Part shown: positions 13,808 to 21,162 of the stretch, in pieces
Layout of the letters: the number at the start of each line of letters is the position of its first letter
Numbering within the stretch: the first letter of the stretch is position 1
Origin: a virus
IMG/VR virus record: IMGVR_UViG_3300009151_000399
Location: 1 to 23,504 of that record
Length of the DNA stretch: 23,504 nt
Direction: 5' to 3' (one strand)
The notes under the pieces: model-generated
The model's database searches: none
The model's input: the letters and a program-made list of their open reading frames with translations, nothing else
What the model was told of the DNA's origin: nothing
Translations under genes and position numbers: made by a program

Positions 13808-13843
13808 AAAAAGGCCCGCCCCCTCTGCAAAAGGGAACGGGCC
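13808..13843 (-). terminator. Leftward intrinsic terminator, second hairpin of the repeat pair
   Basis: On the leftward strand GGCCCGUUCCCU pairs with AGGGGGCGGGCC (12 bp, two G-U) around a 7-base loop, followed directly by TTTTT (13808-13812). This is a strong terminator. It stands 170 bases past another strong terminator, so it probably ends a separate short transcript. Confidence 0.75.
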
Positions 13844-13895
13844 GGGTTTTAGTGCGCCGCCCCCTCGGCAAAGGGGAACGGGCCGGGTTTTAGTG
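13816..13895. repeat. Two 39-bp tandem direct repeats, period 41
   Basis: Copies at 13816-13854 and 13857-13895 match at 37 of 39 positions (differences at 13826/13867 and 13832/13873), joined by CG. Each copy contains its own inverted repeat, so on the leftward strand each forms a hairpin. Only the copy at 13816 is closed by the full GGCCCG stem and a T-run. Confidence 0.85.
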
Positions 13896-13928
13896 ACAGA
13901 CCGATTTTCCGAGCGGGGTCTGATGGAG

Positions 13929-13957
13929 AAAATACTCACGCTTTGCCGGAATATCAA
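13929..13957 (-). promoter_or_regulatory. Weak leftward promoter-like site
   Basis: TTGATA (13952-13957) and TATTTT (13929-13934) with a 17-base spacer, in an intergenic stretch between two leftward terminators. Each hexamer matches the sigma70 consensus at 4 or more positions. It could transcribe the candidate small RNA. Confidence 0.3.
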
Positions 13958-13981
13958 TGACAATTCGCCATCCCGGCGCAC

Positions 13982-14011
13982 AAAAAAATGGCCCGACCGT
14001 TAGGCCGAGCC
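13982..14011 (-). terminator. Strong leftward intrinsic terminator after the replication/gcrA unit
   Basis: On the leftward strand two 9-base arms (14003-14011 and 13990-13998) pair with two G-U wobbles around a TAAC loop, then A and seven T (13982-13988). It lies about 90 bases past the GcrA-like stop and ends the long leftward unit that starts at the repressor. Confidence 0.8.
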
Positions 14012-14042
14012 AAGTTTAGGGAGAAGAAAACGAACCAACGAT

Positions 14043-14061
14043 GTGACAGCCGAAGCGTCAC
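14043..14061 (-). other. UUCG-capped hairpin past the GcrA-like gene
   Basis: GTGAC/GTCAC arms around GC-TTCG-GC with a single bulged T. It lies between the GcrA-like stop and the terminator and may stabilise the 3' end of the mRNA. It shares its core with hairpins at 11253 and 13466. Confidence 0.4.
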
Positions 14062-14102
14062 GCACGAGAGCATGATGGGCGATGAGTGGGTAAAGGTCAA
14101 TA

Positions 14103-14660
14103 CTAATCTGCCGCATCCTGCCCCGGCTCACGGAAATAGGGGTAGGCTTTCCGGCAGTGAGGCAGGCAGTAGGACCGGCCCGACAGCGCGGTATCGTCGC
14201 ACATGCGGAACCCTGGCTTTCCTGGCTCACCTATCGGCCAGCAACACACCGTAGCGCGTCGAAATAGCACGGGCGGCGGCACCTGCGGGGGCGCGACATG
14301 GACGGGCTTTGGCGGCGTCCTGATCGGAACCACGACGGAAATTTCCGAAAGTTTCGGAAAGTCCGTTTCCGGTTTTTCCGAACGTTTGGAAACTTTAGGT
14401 TCGCTCGCCACCATTGCGGGCAACGTGATTTTCGGAGCGCGCGGCACATAATGGCGCTTAGGCTTAAACGCGTCAGCCGGATCGCGATGCTTTGACGGGT
14501 TAGGTCGCGATGGAAGATTAAGCCGATGAGCTAGGCCAATGACGGCATTTTTGGTCAACCCCATCGCGTCACCGATCTGGGTAGCGGTTAGTTTTGGCGT
14601 TTGGCCCCACAATTCCCGAAGCCGGTCGCGTGTTTCGTCGGTATGCCAAACTGTTCCCAT
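14103..14660 (-). CDS. gcrA: GcrA-family cell-cycle transcription regulator, phage copy
   Basis: 185 aa from ATG 14660, with GAGG seven bases upstream. The N-terminus (VWHTDETRDRLRELW, LTATQIGDAMGLTKNAVIGL, AHRLNL) is the GcrA DNA-binding HTH, and residues 139-172 are the C-terminal sigma70-binding part (CCWPIGEPGKPGFRMC, GRSYCLPHCRKAY) with four Cys. The middle is Pro/Lys-rich and longer than in small GcrA homologues. In Caulobacter GcrA binds CcrM-methylated GANTC promoters and helps sigma70. A phage copy could redirect host S-phase transcription or activate phage promoters. It is the last gene before the strong terminator. Confidence 0.9.
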   Translation of the reverse strand: MGTVWHTDETRDRLRELWGQTPKLTATQIGDAMGLTKNAVIGLAHRLNLPSRPNPSKHRDPADAFKPKRHYVPRAPKITLPAMVASEPKVSKRSEKPETDFPKLSEISVVVPIRTPPKPVHVAPPQVPPPVLFRRATVCCWPIGEPGKPGFRMCDDTALSGRSYCLPHCRKAYPYFREPGQDAAD

Positions 14661-14669
14661 TCTCAATCC

Positions 14670-15275
14670 TCACGTTAAATCAATGCAATCAGCCCGAACG
14701 CGCACGATGCCGTCAAACGCTGCTAACCTTGATCGTGTCCCGTGATCAGCGACAGCGCCTCGGATTACCGCTGCTATGCTGACCGGCTGATAGCCTGCCA
14801 TCAGCCACGCATTGAGCGGCGCTAGGTCGCCTCGCCATGTCATAGGCCACCCAGTAGCCGCAAGGACCCATCCGAGCCACCCAGCCTCGTATGAGGCGGC
14901 GGATAAGCCGTCTGTGTCGGGCAGCCCTGCCAAAAACTCATCAAGCCCCCACGGATCGGCTGATAGGTCAGTCGGAGGCTCGTCACGATACCTCTGTTGG
15001 TTAAGCCACGTTGCCGCCATGGGCCGCATGGTAGGGTCTGGTGCCGCTACCGTGTTTTCCAGCCCATCCATTATGTCGTCAAGCGATGCCGTGCGCCGCG
15101 CCTTGTGGAACGCTTGTATGGCCGTTTGACGCGGGTTGTTTGGTCGGTGCATTTTCGCCCGCCACGCAGGCCAAAACGTCTCGTCAAACTCCGCGCATAT
15201 CTGCGCATCGGTCAAGCGCGGCCTCGGTTGAACTGGCGCGAAAAACGTCATCTGTCCGGCGGTTTGTCCGCTCAT
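14670..15275 (-). CDS. Putative phage replication accessory protein
   Basis: 201 aa from ATG 15275, with GGAGG six bases upstream; longer starts would overlap the methyltransferase. Residues about 30-105 read FDETFWPAWRAKMHRPNNPR, AIQAFHKARR, IMDGLENTVAAPDPTM and AATWLNQQRYRDE. This 'F..FW.A...R..NPR.A...F..A......ATWLN..RW' pattern is what I know from the C-terminal parts of phage replication initiator or helicase-loader-like proteins. The rest (LDEFLAGLPDT, WVLAATGWPMTWRGDLAPLN) is less conserved. Its place between DNA-processing genes agrees. No ATPase motif is seen, so the exact role is open. Confidence 0.55.
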   Translation of the reverse strand: MSGQTAGQMTFFAPVQPRPRLTDAQICAEFDETFWPAWRAKMHRPNNPRQTAIQAFHKARRTASLDDIMDGLENTVAAPDPTMRPMAATWLNQQRYRDEPPTDLSADPWGLDEFLAGLPDTDGLSAASYEAGWLGWVLAATGWPMTWRGDLAPLNAWLMAGYQPVSIAAVIRGAVADHGTRSRLAAFDGIVRVRADCIDLT

Positions 15276-15321
15276 TTCATCCTCCGTGGTGCCGCCAGCC
15301 TTCCGACCGGCGGCAGTTGGA

Positions 15322-16320
15322 TCAATCGGAAGTTTCGTCCATATCAGGGAAATGAGCATCCCGTTCAAACTGCAACGGGAGTTCCTCGGGAACCGGATCA
15401 TCGACAGTTGCCATATTTTTGGTCGCCTGTCGGTAATAGGTAGGCTTCAATTCAATCCCGATGCCACGGCGTCCAAGCCTGACAGCCCCATAAACCTCGG
15501 AACCAACACCCATAAACGGCGTAAGCACGATTTCGTTCGGGTTGCTCCACAACGTCACCACACGCTCGATAACGTCCAATTGAAGCGGATGAACGTGCTT
15601 TTCATCATCCTCGTCTTTGGCCGACAGGAACGGCAGCACTCGACCGATGCGAATGTCATCCCAGAATGCCGACGCGTATTGCCGCCAAATCCAATGAGAA
15701 TATCGGTTTTCAATTTGGTTTCCCGTCCACCCTCGATATTTCAGAATGTTCGCGGGCGGCAACCGCTCACCGGCATACTCGGTTAGGCCGATGGGATGCG
15801 TGATGGGAATTTTGTTTTCGCCATCACGACGAAACACCAAAAGATAATCCGCCGATGCCACGCTGCACCGGCTGCTATCCTCGACAAGAGACCGATGCGC
15901 AAGGTTTTTTGCCATAGTCCGGTTACGAACCGCTAAAGGCTCTTTCCACACCGCATATCGGGCAATGAACTTCCACCCGTGTTTGACATGCAACCGGATG
16001 ATGTCCCCCGGAAAATCGATCAAATGATCGGTCCCGCTGTTCCCGCTGGGCACATCCATGCAATGCACCGCCGTTTGACGGCCCGGCATCGTCAACCGGG
16101 CAAGTTCCTTCACGACAAACTCATAATGCCGGAAAAATTCGTCGTAATCCAAGCAATTGGATATGTCCCGGTCGGAACTAGAATATTGAAAAAGCCCTCC
16201 AAATGGCGGGGAATAACAAGAAAGCCCAATCGAAGCGGATGGCATTTTCATCATAACCTCGATGCAATCGCCATTATAGATTGCAAACCGTGGGGTTATT
16301 TGTTGGTCAATTACAGCCAT
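15322..16320 (-). CDS. Beta-class DNA methyltransferase (N4-cytosine or N6-adenine)
   Basis: 332 aa from ATG 16320, with AGGAG nine bases upstream; its start overlaps the helicase stop by 10 bases. The catalytic motif IV is SPPF (37-40), and the AdoMet-binding motif I TPFMGVGS (267-274) lies near the C-terminus with GIGIELKPTYY after it. This order is the beta class. SPPF rather than DPPY is more common in N4-cytosine enzymes, so m4C is the first guess. It probably modifies phage DNA, as protection or as a signal. No cognate nuclease is nearby; the coupled SNF2-like helicase is the likely partner. Confidence 0.88.
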   Translation of the reverse strand: MAVIDQQITPRFAIYNGDCIEVMMKMPSASIGLSCYSPPFGGLFQYSSSDRDISNCLDYDEFFRHYEFVVKELARLTMPGRQTAVHCMDVPSGNSGTDHLIDFPGDIIRLHVKHGWKFIARYAVWKEPLAVRNRTMAKNLAHRSLVEDSSRCSVASADYLLVFRRDGENKIPITHPIGLTEYAGERLPPANILKYRGWTGNQIENRYSHWIWRQYASAFWDDIRIGRVLPFLSAKDEDDEKHVHPLQLDVIERVVTLWSNPNEIVLTPFMGVGSEVYGAVRLGRRGIGIELKPTYYRQATKNMATVDDPVPEELPLQFERDAHFPDMDETSD

Positions 16321-17708
16321 GACGGCATCTCCTCTTGTTGATTAAACTGAATTGAACGGTCCACCGCAATAGCATCGTTCATGTAGGTGACCAGTTCCGA
16401 GAACATCCGGTCTGCCGCAATGCTTTTACGCTGTAGGTTGGAAAGAATAGACTTTTCACCTTCGGTTGTGATGATGTCCGAGATTACGGGTAACTTTTGC
16501 CCGAACCTCCAACACCGTCTTATGCCCTGGTAATACTCCTCGAACGAGTGCGTCGGAAACGACACGGAATGAGCACAGTGTTGAAAGTTTAACCCCCATG
16601 CGCCGATCTTGCCTTTCGTCACCAAAACCCGAGCCTGACCGGACAGGAATGCGGCAAACTTTTCCTCCTTCATGTCGTCGCTGTCTTTTCCCGACACCTG
16701 AACACTATCTGGAATAGACCGCTCCAATAGATCGCCCTCGTCGTTCAAATGGCACCACACGATAGCGGGCTTGCCCGTGCTGTTGACCAACTCCGCAGCG
16801 GCCCGGCATCGATCCGGCAGCGTCCTTCGCCGCTCCTCGCGCTGCTCATGTAACCCCACGGCAGGAAGCGCAAACAACATTCCATCCGGCAACTGAGTAG
16901 TGTCCACAAAATGTTGACGCTCAACCAACGGCGGTAATGCAAATTCGGCATCGCTGAAACCAAGGTCGGAAGGTCTTCGTGTGGCGCGTGCCCACGAGCA
17001 AACCCACTTCCAAAACGGCACCGCCGCATGGCCTTTGAACCGCCACTTTGCCGCCTCATCCAATTGTGCAAACGATTTCCCGCGATGCCGGATGACATTT
17101 GCTTTGATAGAGTTCCCTTGGTCATTTTTGAAAAACCTGGACAACATGTCCATATGGCCAAGGTAGCCCAGCGCCTCGCTACTGGTGCCCAGTTCAATGT
17201 ATTCGTTTGGAGCGGCTGTCGCCGTGCACAGAAGGCGATACCGCTGGCGTCGCATGAATTCCATGATCTGCGACCGGCGAACCCCGTCAAACGATTTCAG
17301 GATTGAGCTTTCGTCACACACCGATCCAGAAAACGCGTCAGGGTCAAAATAATGCAACCGCTCGTAGTTTGTGACCGTGATGCCGGGGTGCACTGTCCCG
17401 TCGCGCGACACCCTCGCCTCTATCCCAAATTTATGCGCCTCGGCCACAGTCTGACCAGTTACAGCCAAGGGCGCTAAAATCAACACGGGTCGGTTAGTGT
17501 GGCGGACCACATTTTCCGCCCAGGTCAGTTGCATCAGCGTTTTGCCAAGGCCGCAGTCGGCAAAGATTGCGCCCCGGCCTTTCAACACCGCCCATTCCGT
17601 AAGAGAGGTTTGAAAATCCTTCATACCATCTGGGCAAAAGTTCATGCGGAACCCGTCGTTAGTTCCAACCTGAGCCTTCCCCTCTAAAAATTGAGCATAG
17701 TCCGACAA
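16311..17708 (-). CDS. SNF2-like DEAD/DEAH-type helicase
   Basis: 465 aa. The start is TTG 17708, supported by AGGAG eight bases upstream. Superfamily 2 motifs are clear: FADCGLGKT (Walker A, 49-57), LILAP (Ia), CDES (131-134) in place of DEAD/DEAH, TATAAPNEY (motif III), then the C-terminal RecA fold with KGKIGAWGLNFQHC and the SNF2-type motif VI YYQGIRRCWRFGQ. Such single helicases are common in phages beside methyltransferases, and both genes overlap here. It likely remodels or translocates on DNA in replication or modification. No nuclease domain is fused. Confidence 0.88.
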   Translation of the reverse strand: MSDYAQFLEGKAQVGTNDGFRMNFCPDGMKDFQTSLTEWAVLKGRGAIFADCGLGKTLMQLTWAENVVRHTNRPVLILAPLAVTGQTVAEAHKFGIEARVSRDGTVHPGITVTNYERLHYFDPDAFSGSVCDESSILKSFDGVRRSQIMEFMRRQRYRLLCTATAAPNEYIELGTSSEALGYLGHMDMLSRFFKNDQGNSIKANVIRHRGKSFAQLDEAAKWRFKGHAAVPFWKWVCSWARATRRPSDLGFSDAEFALPPLVERQHFVDTTQLPDGMLFALPAVGLHEQREERRRTLPDRCRAAAELVNSTGKPAIVWCHLNDEGDLLERSIPDSVQVSGKDSDDMKEEKFAAFLSGQARVLVTKGKIGAWGLNFQHCAHSVSFPTHSFEEYYQGIRRCWRFGQKLPVISDIITTEGEKSILSNLQRKSIAADRMFSELVTYMNDAIAVDRSIQFNQQEEMPSWL

Positions 17709-17725
17709 GCTCGTTCTCCTTGTTT

Positions 17726-19273
17726 TTAGTATTGGTTCCGTTGGTCGTTTTTAGGCCCCATATCGTGAAACCTATTTGCCAGTCTGTCAAACGTTAATAT
17801 ACCGATATCCCGCCCGTCGTCGTCCGCCTCCCGCATTTTCATCGGGATAATCTCTGTTACATTTCGCACGCCGTTGGGGTATGGGTCACGGGCCTCGGCC
17901 CATTTCCGCCTAATCTTTGCGAGCACTTCCCGGCCTTTATCGTTGAGCGTGTCAGGTTCCTCGGGCGGGGATGGGTCTAGGTATAAAAACGGGCGGTAAA
18001 CCCCGAACGCAAAGTGAGCGTGAATTTTCGTGTTCCACGGAATATCCTGCGGCGTCGGGCGCGCGCCCTTGGCGTCTTTTTCCCGCGAGGAATTCGTGTG
18101 CATCAGCACGAGAATGCACACGTTCATGTCCTTCGCGCCTTGGTCTTTTAATGCTTTAGCCGACGCTACGGCAGTCCCGAACATCTGGTGCGGCGCGACC
18201 GAAAGAAAGTCCGAAAAATTGTCCACGATGACTAGTGCGACGGGACGGCGGGATTGGACCCTGCGGATATCCCCGAGCACCCGCCCAACGGTTGACGCGC
18301 CCGTGTCTGAAAATTCAATCGGAATTTCTGCGGCGGCGTTCCGAGCAATCAGCACACGTTCCGCTTGATCCATATCCGCGTCACCACGGGCGATAACGCG
18401 GCGTGGGACGGCTGCAAGCCTCGCGGCGGATCGTGTGGCCATCTGTTGAGCCGTCATGTCCCCAAGGCAGATATAAAGCACGCAGGGGCACATCCCTTTT
18501 GTCCCCTGGTCTAGCCACCCCTGTCGGGCGTTCGCCGCCACCCCCTCGGCAATCTGTAAAGCAAGTTCTGTCTTCCCGCCTTCGGAAGCGCCGACCATAT
18601 AATTAAGGGTGTTTGGCCCTATGCCACCGCCCATCACACGGTCAAGGCACGGCAATCCGGTGCTTATCAGGCGACCAACGCGGCCCGCTGCCACATCTTC
18701 CATGCGGTCGATGACCTCATGGACGGCATCGGCAAATTGGACGTTCCCACGCCGTTGAACCGTTCCTGGCGACGCCTGGGATACAAGCAGGTCGATATCA
18801 TCTGCCGCTCGCGTAGCCGTCGCGGCCCCGTCTACCGCCTCGTCAATACCAAACGCGCTTTCGACCATCGCGGTTCCAACGCGGATCAATTCCCGCCGAA
18901 GCCAGCAATCGTAAATCGCGCGGCCATACTCCGTGGCGTTAATGATGCCGACCATCGCGGACATAAGTTGCGCGAGGTAGCGCGTCCCGCCGACGTCATC
19001 GAGCACGCCAGAGTTTTCAAATTCGGCCTTGAGCGCGACGGCATCAGCAATTAACCCAGCTTCAATTCGGCGCTGAATGGCGTGGAAAATTCGGACGTTG
19101 ATCGGATCGGCAAAATGCGCGGGCGTTAGGAACGATGCCACCCGGTCATAGGCGATGGAGTTGGACATGATTGCCCCGAGCAGAGCCTGTTCCGCCTCGA
19201 TGTTGGCCGGGGGAAGTCGCAGGCTCGCACCGAGCAACGGGCTATCCGTGCGCGGTTGGTATCGTTGGTCCAT
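17726..19273 (-). CDS. dnaB: Replicative DNA helicase, DnaB family
   Basis: 515 aa from ATG 19273 with AAGGA seven bases upstream. The N-terminal domain shows PPANIEAEQALLGAIMSN and LKAEFENSGVLDDVGGTRYL, as in DnaB. The RecA-like domain has Walker A GASEGGKT (228-235) and Walker B LVIVDN (347-352), with ISTGLPCLDRVMGGG before it. DnaB normally has PSMGKT and VIDYLQ; here SEGGKT and VDNFSDF differ, and the usual GSGAIEQDAD segment is replaced by IPWNTKIHAHFAFGVYRP. It is thus a divergent phage helicase that unwinds the fork. It precedes the SNF2-like helicase by 17 bases. Confidence 0.9.
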   Translation of the reverse strand: MDQRYQPRTDSPLLGASLRLPPANIEAEQALLGAIMSNSIAYDRVASFLTPAHFADPINVRIFHAIQRRIEAGLIADAVALKAEFENSGVLDDVGGTRYLAQLMSAMVGIINATEYGRAIYDCWLRRELIRVGTAMVESAFGIDEAVDGAATATRAADDIDLLVSQASPGTVQRRGNVQFADAVHEVIDRMEDVAAGRVGRLISTGLPCLDRVMGGGIGPNTLNYMVGASEGGKTELALQIAEGVAANARQGWLDQGTKGMCPCVLYICLGDMTAQQMATRSAARLAAVPRRVIARGDADMDQAERVLIARNAAAEIPIEFSDTGASTVGRVLGDIRRVQSRRPVALVIVDNFSDFLSVAPHQMFGTAVASAKALKDQGAKDMNVCILVLMHTNSSREKDAKGARPTPQDIPWNTKIHAHFAFGVYRPFLYLDPSPPEEPDTLNDKGREVLAKIRRKWAEARDPYPNGVRNVTEIIPMKMREADDDGRDIGILTFDRLANRFHDMGPKNDQRNQY

Positions 19274-19321
19274 GTGGTTTCCTTTGCTTCCAGCCGCTTC
19301 CGGGCTGGTATTAGCGCCCGG

Positions 19322-19768
19322 TTATGCGCTCGACGCAAGCGCGGATCGGGTCCGGAGTTTGGGTTTATGCGTCACCGCGCCGGGCAGTTCTTCGACCGTC
19401 ACCAATGTTGATCCAGCCCCGCGAGGCGCTGGCGATTGCCGCAACACCAACTCAATATGGTCGGATGTGTCGTCATCGATGATCCCTAGACCGTTGGGAT
19501 GCGTCGGGGATGGCGCGCAAAGCACGTCAAGTAACCCCTTGCATGACGCCGCCAAATTGTCAGGGTCTAGTCGCCCGGCGCTGCACCGCTCCACGGTAAT
19601 CCGAGCGCGGGCAAACGGTGGGTGGGGGAAATAGCGCGGCCCCCCAATCCCAACCATCACCTCGTTGGCCAGTCGCGTTTTGTCGCTGCGCTTCACTGCC
19701 CAATGTTTCCGGTCCCTGACGTTCAGGCTTTCGGTCGCGAATGGGAGGACAAACGACAGCGACCGCAT
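19322..19768 (-). CDS. rusA: RusA-like Holliday junction resolvase
   Basis: 148 aa from ATG 19768, which overlaps the GapR-like stop (TGATG); GTG 19771 is also in frame. It shows FVLPFATESLNVRDRKHW, ARITVERCSAGRLDPDNLAA, KGLLDVLC and GLGIIDDDTSDHIEL. The acidic residues of DPDN (68-71) and IIDDD (96-100) match the RusA catalytic pattern. RusA cuts four-way junctions made during replication and recombination, clearing DNA for packaging. The C-terminus is longer than in the E. coli protein and basic. Confidence 0.85.
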   Translation of the reverse strand: MRSLSFVLPFATESLNVRDRKHWAVKRSDKTRLANEVMVGIGGPRYFPHPPFARARITVERCSAGRLDPDNLAASCKGLLDVLCAPSPTHPNGLGIIDDDTSDHIELVLRQSPAPRGAGSTLVTVEELPGAVTHKPKLRTRSALASSA

Positions 19769-20076
19769 CACATTCCCAACGAGCGCTTATAGACATCAAG
19801 CAGCGTTTCCATTTCCGCGACCTCGGCATCGTCCTTTTTGCGCAGCGAGATCAGTTGGCGAAGAACTTTCACGTCGAAACCTGCGGATTTAGCCTCCGCG
19901 TAAATGTCTTTAATATCAGCCACTAGGTTTGAGCGTTCCTCCTCCAACCGCTCAATGCGGTCCACAATGGAGCGTAGCCGGTCGGTTGCCACTTCGTCCG
20001 ACGTTGCCGTGCGGCGGCGGTTGTTTAGGGCGTCGTGAATGTGCCCCACGTCTTCGGCTGAAACTTGCATCGTCAT
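19768..20076 (-). CDS. gapR: GapR-like nucleoid protein (DUF2312)
   Basis: 102 aa from ATG 20076, overlapping the preceding stop as ATGA, with GGGA at proper distance. Residues about 33-102 match DUF2312/GapR almost throughout: LRSIVDRIERLEEERSN, DIKDIYAEAKSAGFDVKVLR, ISLRKKD, EMETLLDVYKRSLGM. Caulobacter GapR binds overtwisted AT-rich DNA and helps gyrase and topoisomerase IV ahead of the fork. A phage copy next to helicase and resolvase genes could aid phage replication or compete with host GapR. The first 30 residues are an extra N-terminal arm. Confidence 0.92.
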   Translation of the reverse strand: MTMQVSAEDVGHIHDALNNRRRTATSDEVATDRLRSIVDRIERLEEERSNLVADIKDIYAEAKSAGFDVKVLRQLISLRKKDDAEVAEMETLLDVYKRSLGM

Positions 20077-20264
20077 TCTTTCATCCCAGCGGGAAACGGC
20101 GGCGGCGGTTCGACGTGCGTCACAACTCGTAACCCACAAAACATGCGGGGGGAGCCTGACACGTCGCTAACGTATGTGGTCCCCGTTGCCGACCGCAGTT
20201 GCCCGCGCAACTGGTCTGAAATCGGCGGAACGTTTTTCCACCTGATTATAACCGTTTTTGCCAT
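20073..20264 (-). CDS. Small hypothetical protein, 63 aa
   Basis: ATG 20264 (AAGGA eight bases upstream). It reads MAKTVIIRWKNVPPISDQLR and CGLRVVTHVEPPPPFPAGMK, with beta strands at both ends and one Cys. It couples by overlap to the GapR-like gene. No family is recognised. Confidence 0.62.
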   Translation of the reverse strand: MAKTVIIRWKNVPPISDQLRGQLRSATGTTYVSDVSGSPRMFCGLRVVTHVEPPPPFPAGMKE

Positions 20265-20280
20265 TTTAGCGTCCTTGGGG

Positions 20281-20916
20281 TTACAGGCCGGAGCCAGCGA
20301 AGCGGTGATCAACGCCAGCGCAGATAAACGCTGTGTGGCCTAGGCAATCGTCGCAAATGCGGTTCCCCGGCCCAAACGACAGGAACATTGAAGAGCACCC
20401 TCCAAGGCATCGGCGCATCGCCTCGGTCGATACCTGCGGCTGCACATCTTCATCATGACGTTCAACGCGCTTCATTCGCGCAACGGTCTTGTCAGGTGGT
20501 GGGATATCTCCTGACAGACGCAAGCGCTTAATGACCGCCTCAATGGCCTTGATCGAACGGGGCGCGCCATCGGCTGCAAGCGCCGCCGCTATGTCGCGAT
20601 GCGGCGTTTTGTCGGCAACAAATTGGGCAATACGCCGGTCAAACTCCACGTCTGACTTACACAGCACCAGTTTACCAGCATCATTCCGCTGCGCCGGATA
20701 CAACGCGTAATCAGGGACGGGCGGCAGATATTCAGGAAGCCTGCCCATTTTCCGAAATTTGGACACCCGGTCGTCGAGAGCGTAAAGCGTTAGCGTGTAT
20801 CCCTCATCGGTCATCGCCTTAAATATCTCAGCGCGGCTTTTGCCTGACTTGTGATGGGCAATGATGCGTTCATCGCGCGCTTCAATGCTGGCTCGCCATC
20901 CTGTGTTTTTTGTCAT
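20281..20916 (-). CDS. DNA-binding protein with two HTH-like segments and a C-terminal zinc ribbon
   Basis: 211 aa from ATG 20916, with AGGGGAG six bases upstream and 16 bases past the repressor stop. Residues about 14-60 (RDERIIAHHKSGKSRAEIFK, MTDEGYTLTLYALDDRVSKF) and 91-135 (EFDRRIAQFVADKTPHRDIA, AIEAVIKRLRL) look like two helix-turn-helix segments. The C-terminus has Cys 170, 174, 188 and 191 in a CLGGCSSMFLSFGPGNRICD pattern, a zinc-ribbon type common in phage regulators. It is probably an early regulator or replication-origin binder. The family is not named with certainty. Confidence 0.68.
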   Translation of the reverse strand: MTKNTGWRASIEARDERIIAHHKSGKSRAEIFKAMTDEGYTLTLYALDDRVSKFRKMGRLPEYLPPVPDYALYPAQRNDAGKLVLCKSDVEFDRRIAQFVADKTPHRDIAAALAADGAPRSIKAIEAVIKRLRLSGDIPPPDKTVARMKRVERHDEDVQPQVSTEAMRRCLGGCSSMFLSFGPGNRICDDCLGHTAFICAGVDHRFAGSGL

Positions 20917-20932
20917 GTTCGCTCCCCTCGGT

Positions 20933-21127
20933 TCATGGTTTGTCGGGCACAAAATCCTCGTAGGACACCTGCCCATCTGTTGCGTCCTTAATCTGCTTGG
21001 CTTGCGCCAATGATGGCGGACGCTCTAATCGCGCCCACCGGCTGATTTGCGACACGTCAAAGCCGGAAATCTCGGCAAATTGAACGTAGGTCATCCCGAT
21101 CCCTCGGAGATATTCTGTCAGGTTCAT
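20933..21127 (-). CDS. Cro/CI-type repressor, 64 aa
   Basis: ATG 21127 gives MNLTEYLRGIGMTYVQFAEI, SGFDVSQISRWARLERPPSL, AQAKQIKDATDGQVSYEDF: a single Cro/CI helix-turn-helix domain without a dimerisation or cleavage domain, so nearer Cro than CI. There is no ribosome site; the -10 of its promoter ends 6 bases upstream of ATG, so the message could be leaderless. It is the first gene of the leftward unit and faces the rightward genes. It most likely binds the mirror-image sites at 21156-21199. Confidence 0.85.
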   Translation of the reverse strand: MNLTEYLRGIGMTYVQFAEISGFDVSQISRWARLERPPSLAQAKQIKDATDGQVSYEDFVPDKP

Positions 21128-21133
21128 ATCCAA

Positions 21134-21162
21134 AGATTGGCAAGGCGATGCCGAACCGTCAA
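21134..21162 (-). promoter_or_regulatory. Leftward early promoter
   Basis: TTGACG (21157-21162) and CAATCT (21134-21139) with a 17-base spacer, facing the repressor. The rightward promoter has identical hexamers and spacing, which strongly supports both. Initiation 7 bases past the -10 falls on the repressor ATG. Confidence 0.65.

Larger units (their letters stand above)
13808..13922 (-). ncRNA. Candidate small RNA of about 115 nt with tandem hairpins
   Basis: A promoter-like site (13929-13957) would start leftward transcription near 13922. The RNA would begin with a CAGACC/GGTCTG stem-loop, then two nearly identical units, each with an unpaired CACUAAAACC stretch and a GC-rich hairpin; the second hairpin is the terminator at 13808. 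No open frame of note exists. A standalone RNA with repeated unpaired A-rich motifs could act as a decoy or antisense RNA. The alternative is simply a duplicated terminator. Confidence 0.35.

Noticed and set aside
13816-13895. CRISPR-like array from the two direct repeats
   Set aside because: Only two copies, 2-base separation, no spacers, and the repeats are terminator-like hairpins.
19155-19634. Rightward 159-codon frame opposite DnaB and RusA genes
   Set aside because: Low-complexity Ser/Arg/Pro shadow without ribosome site or family, spanning two well-supported leftward genes.
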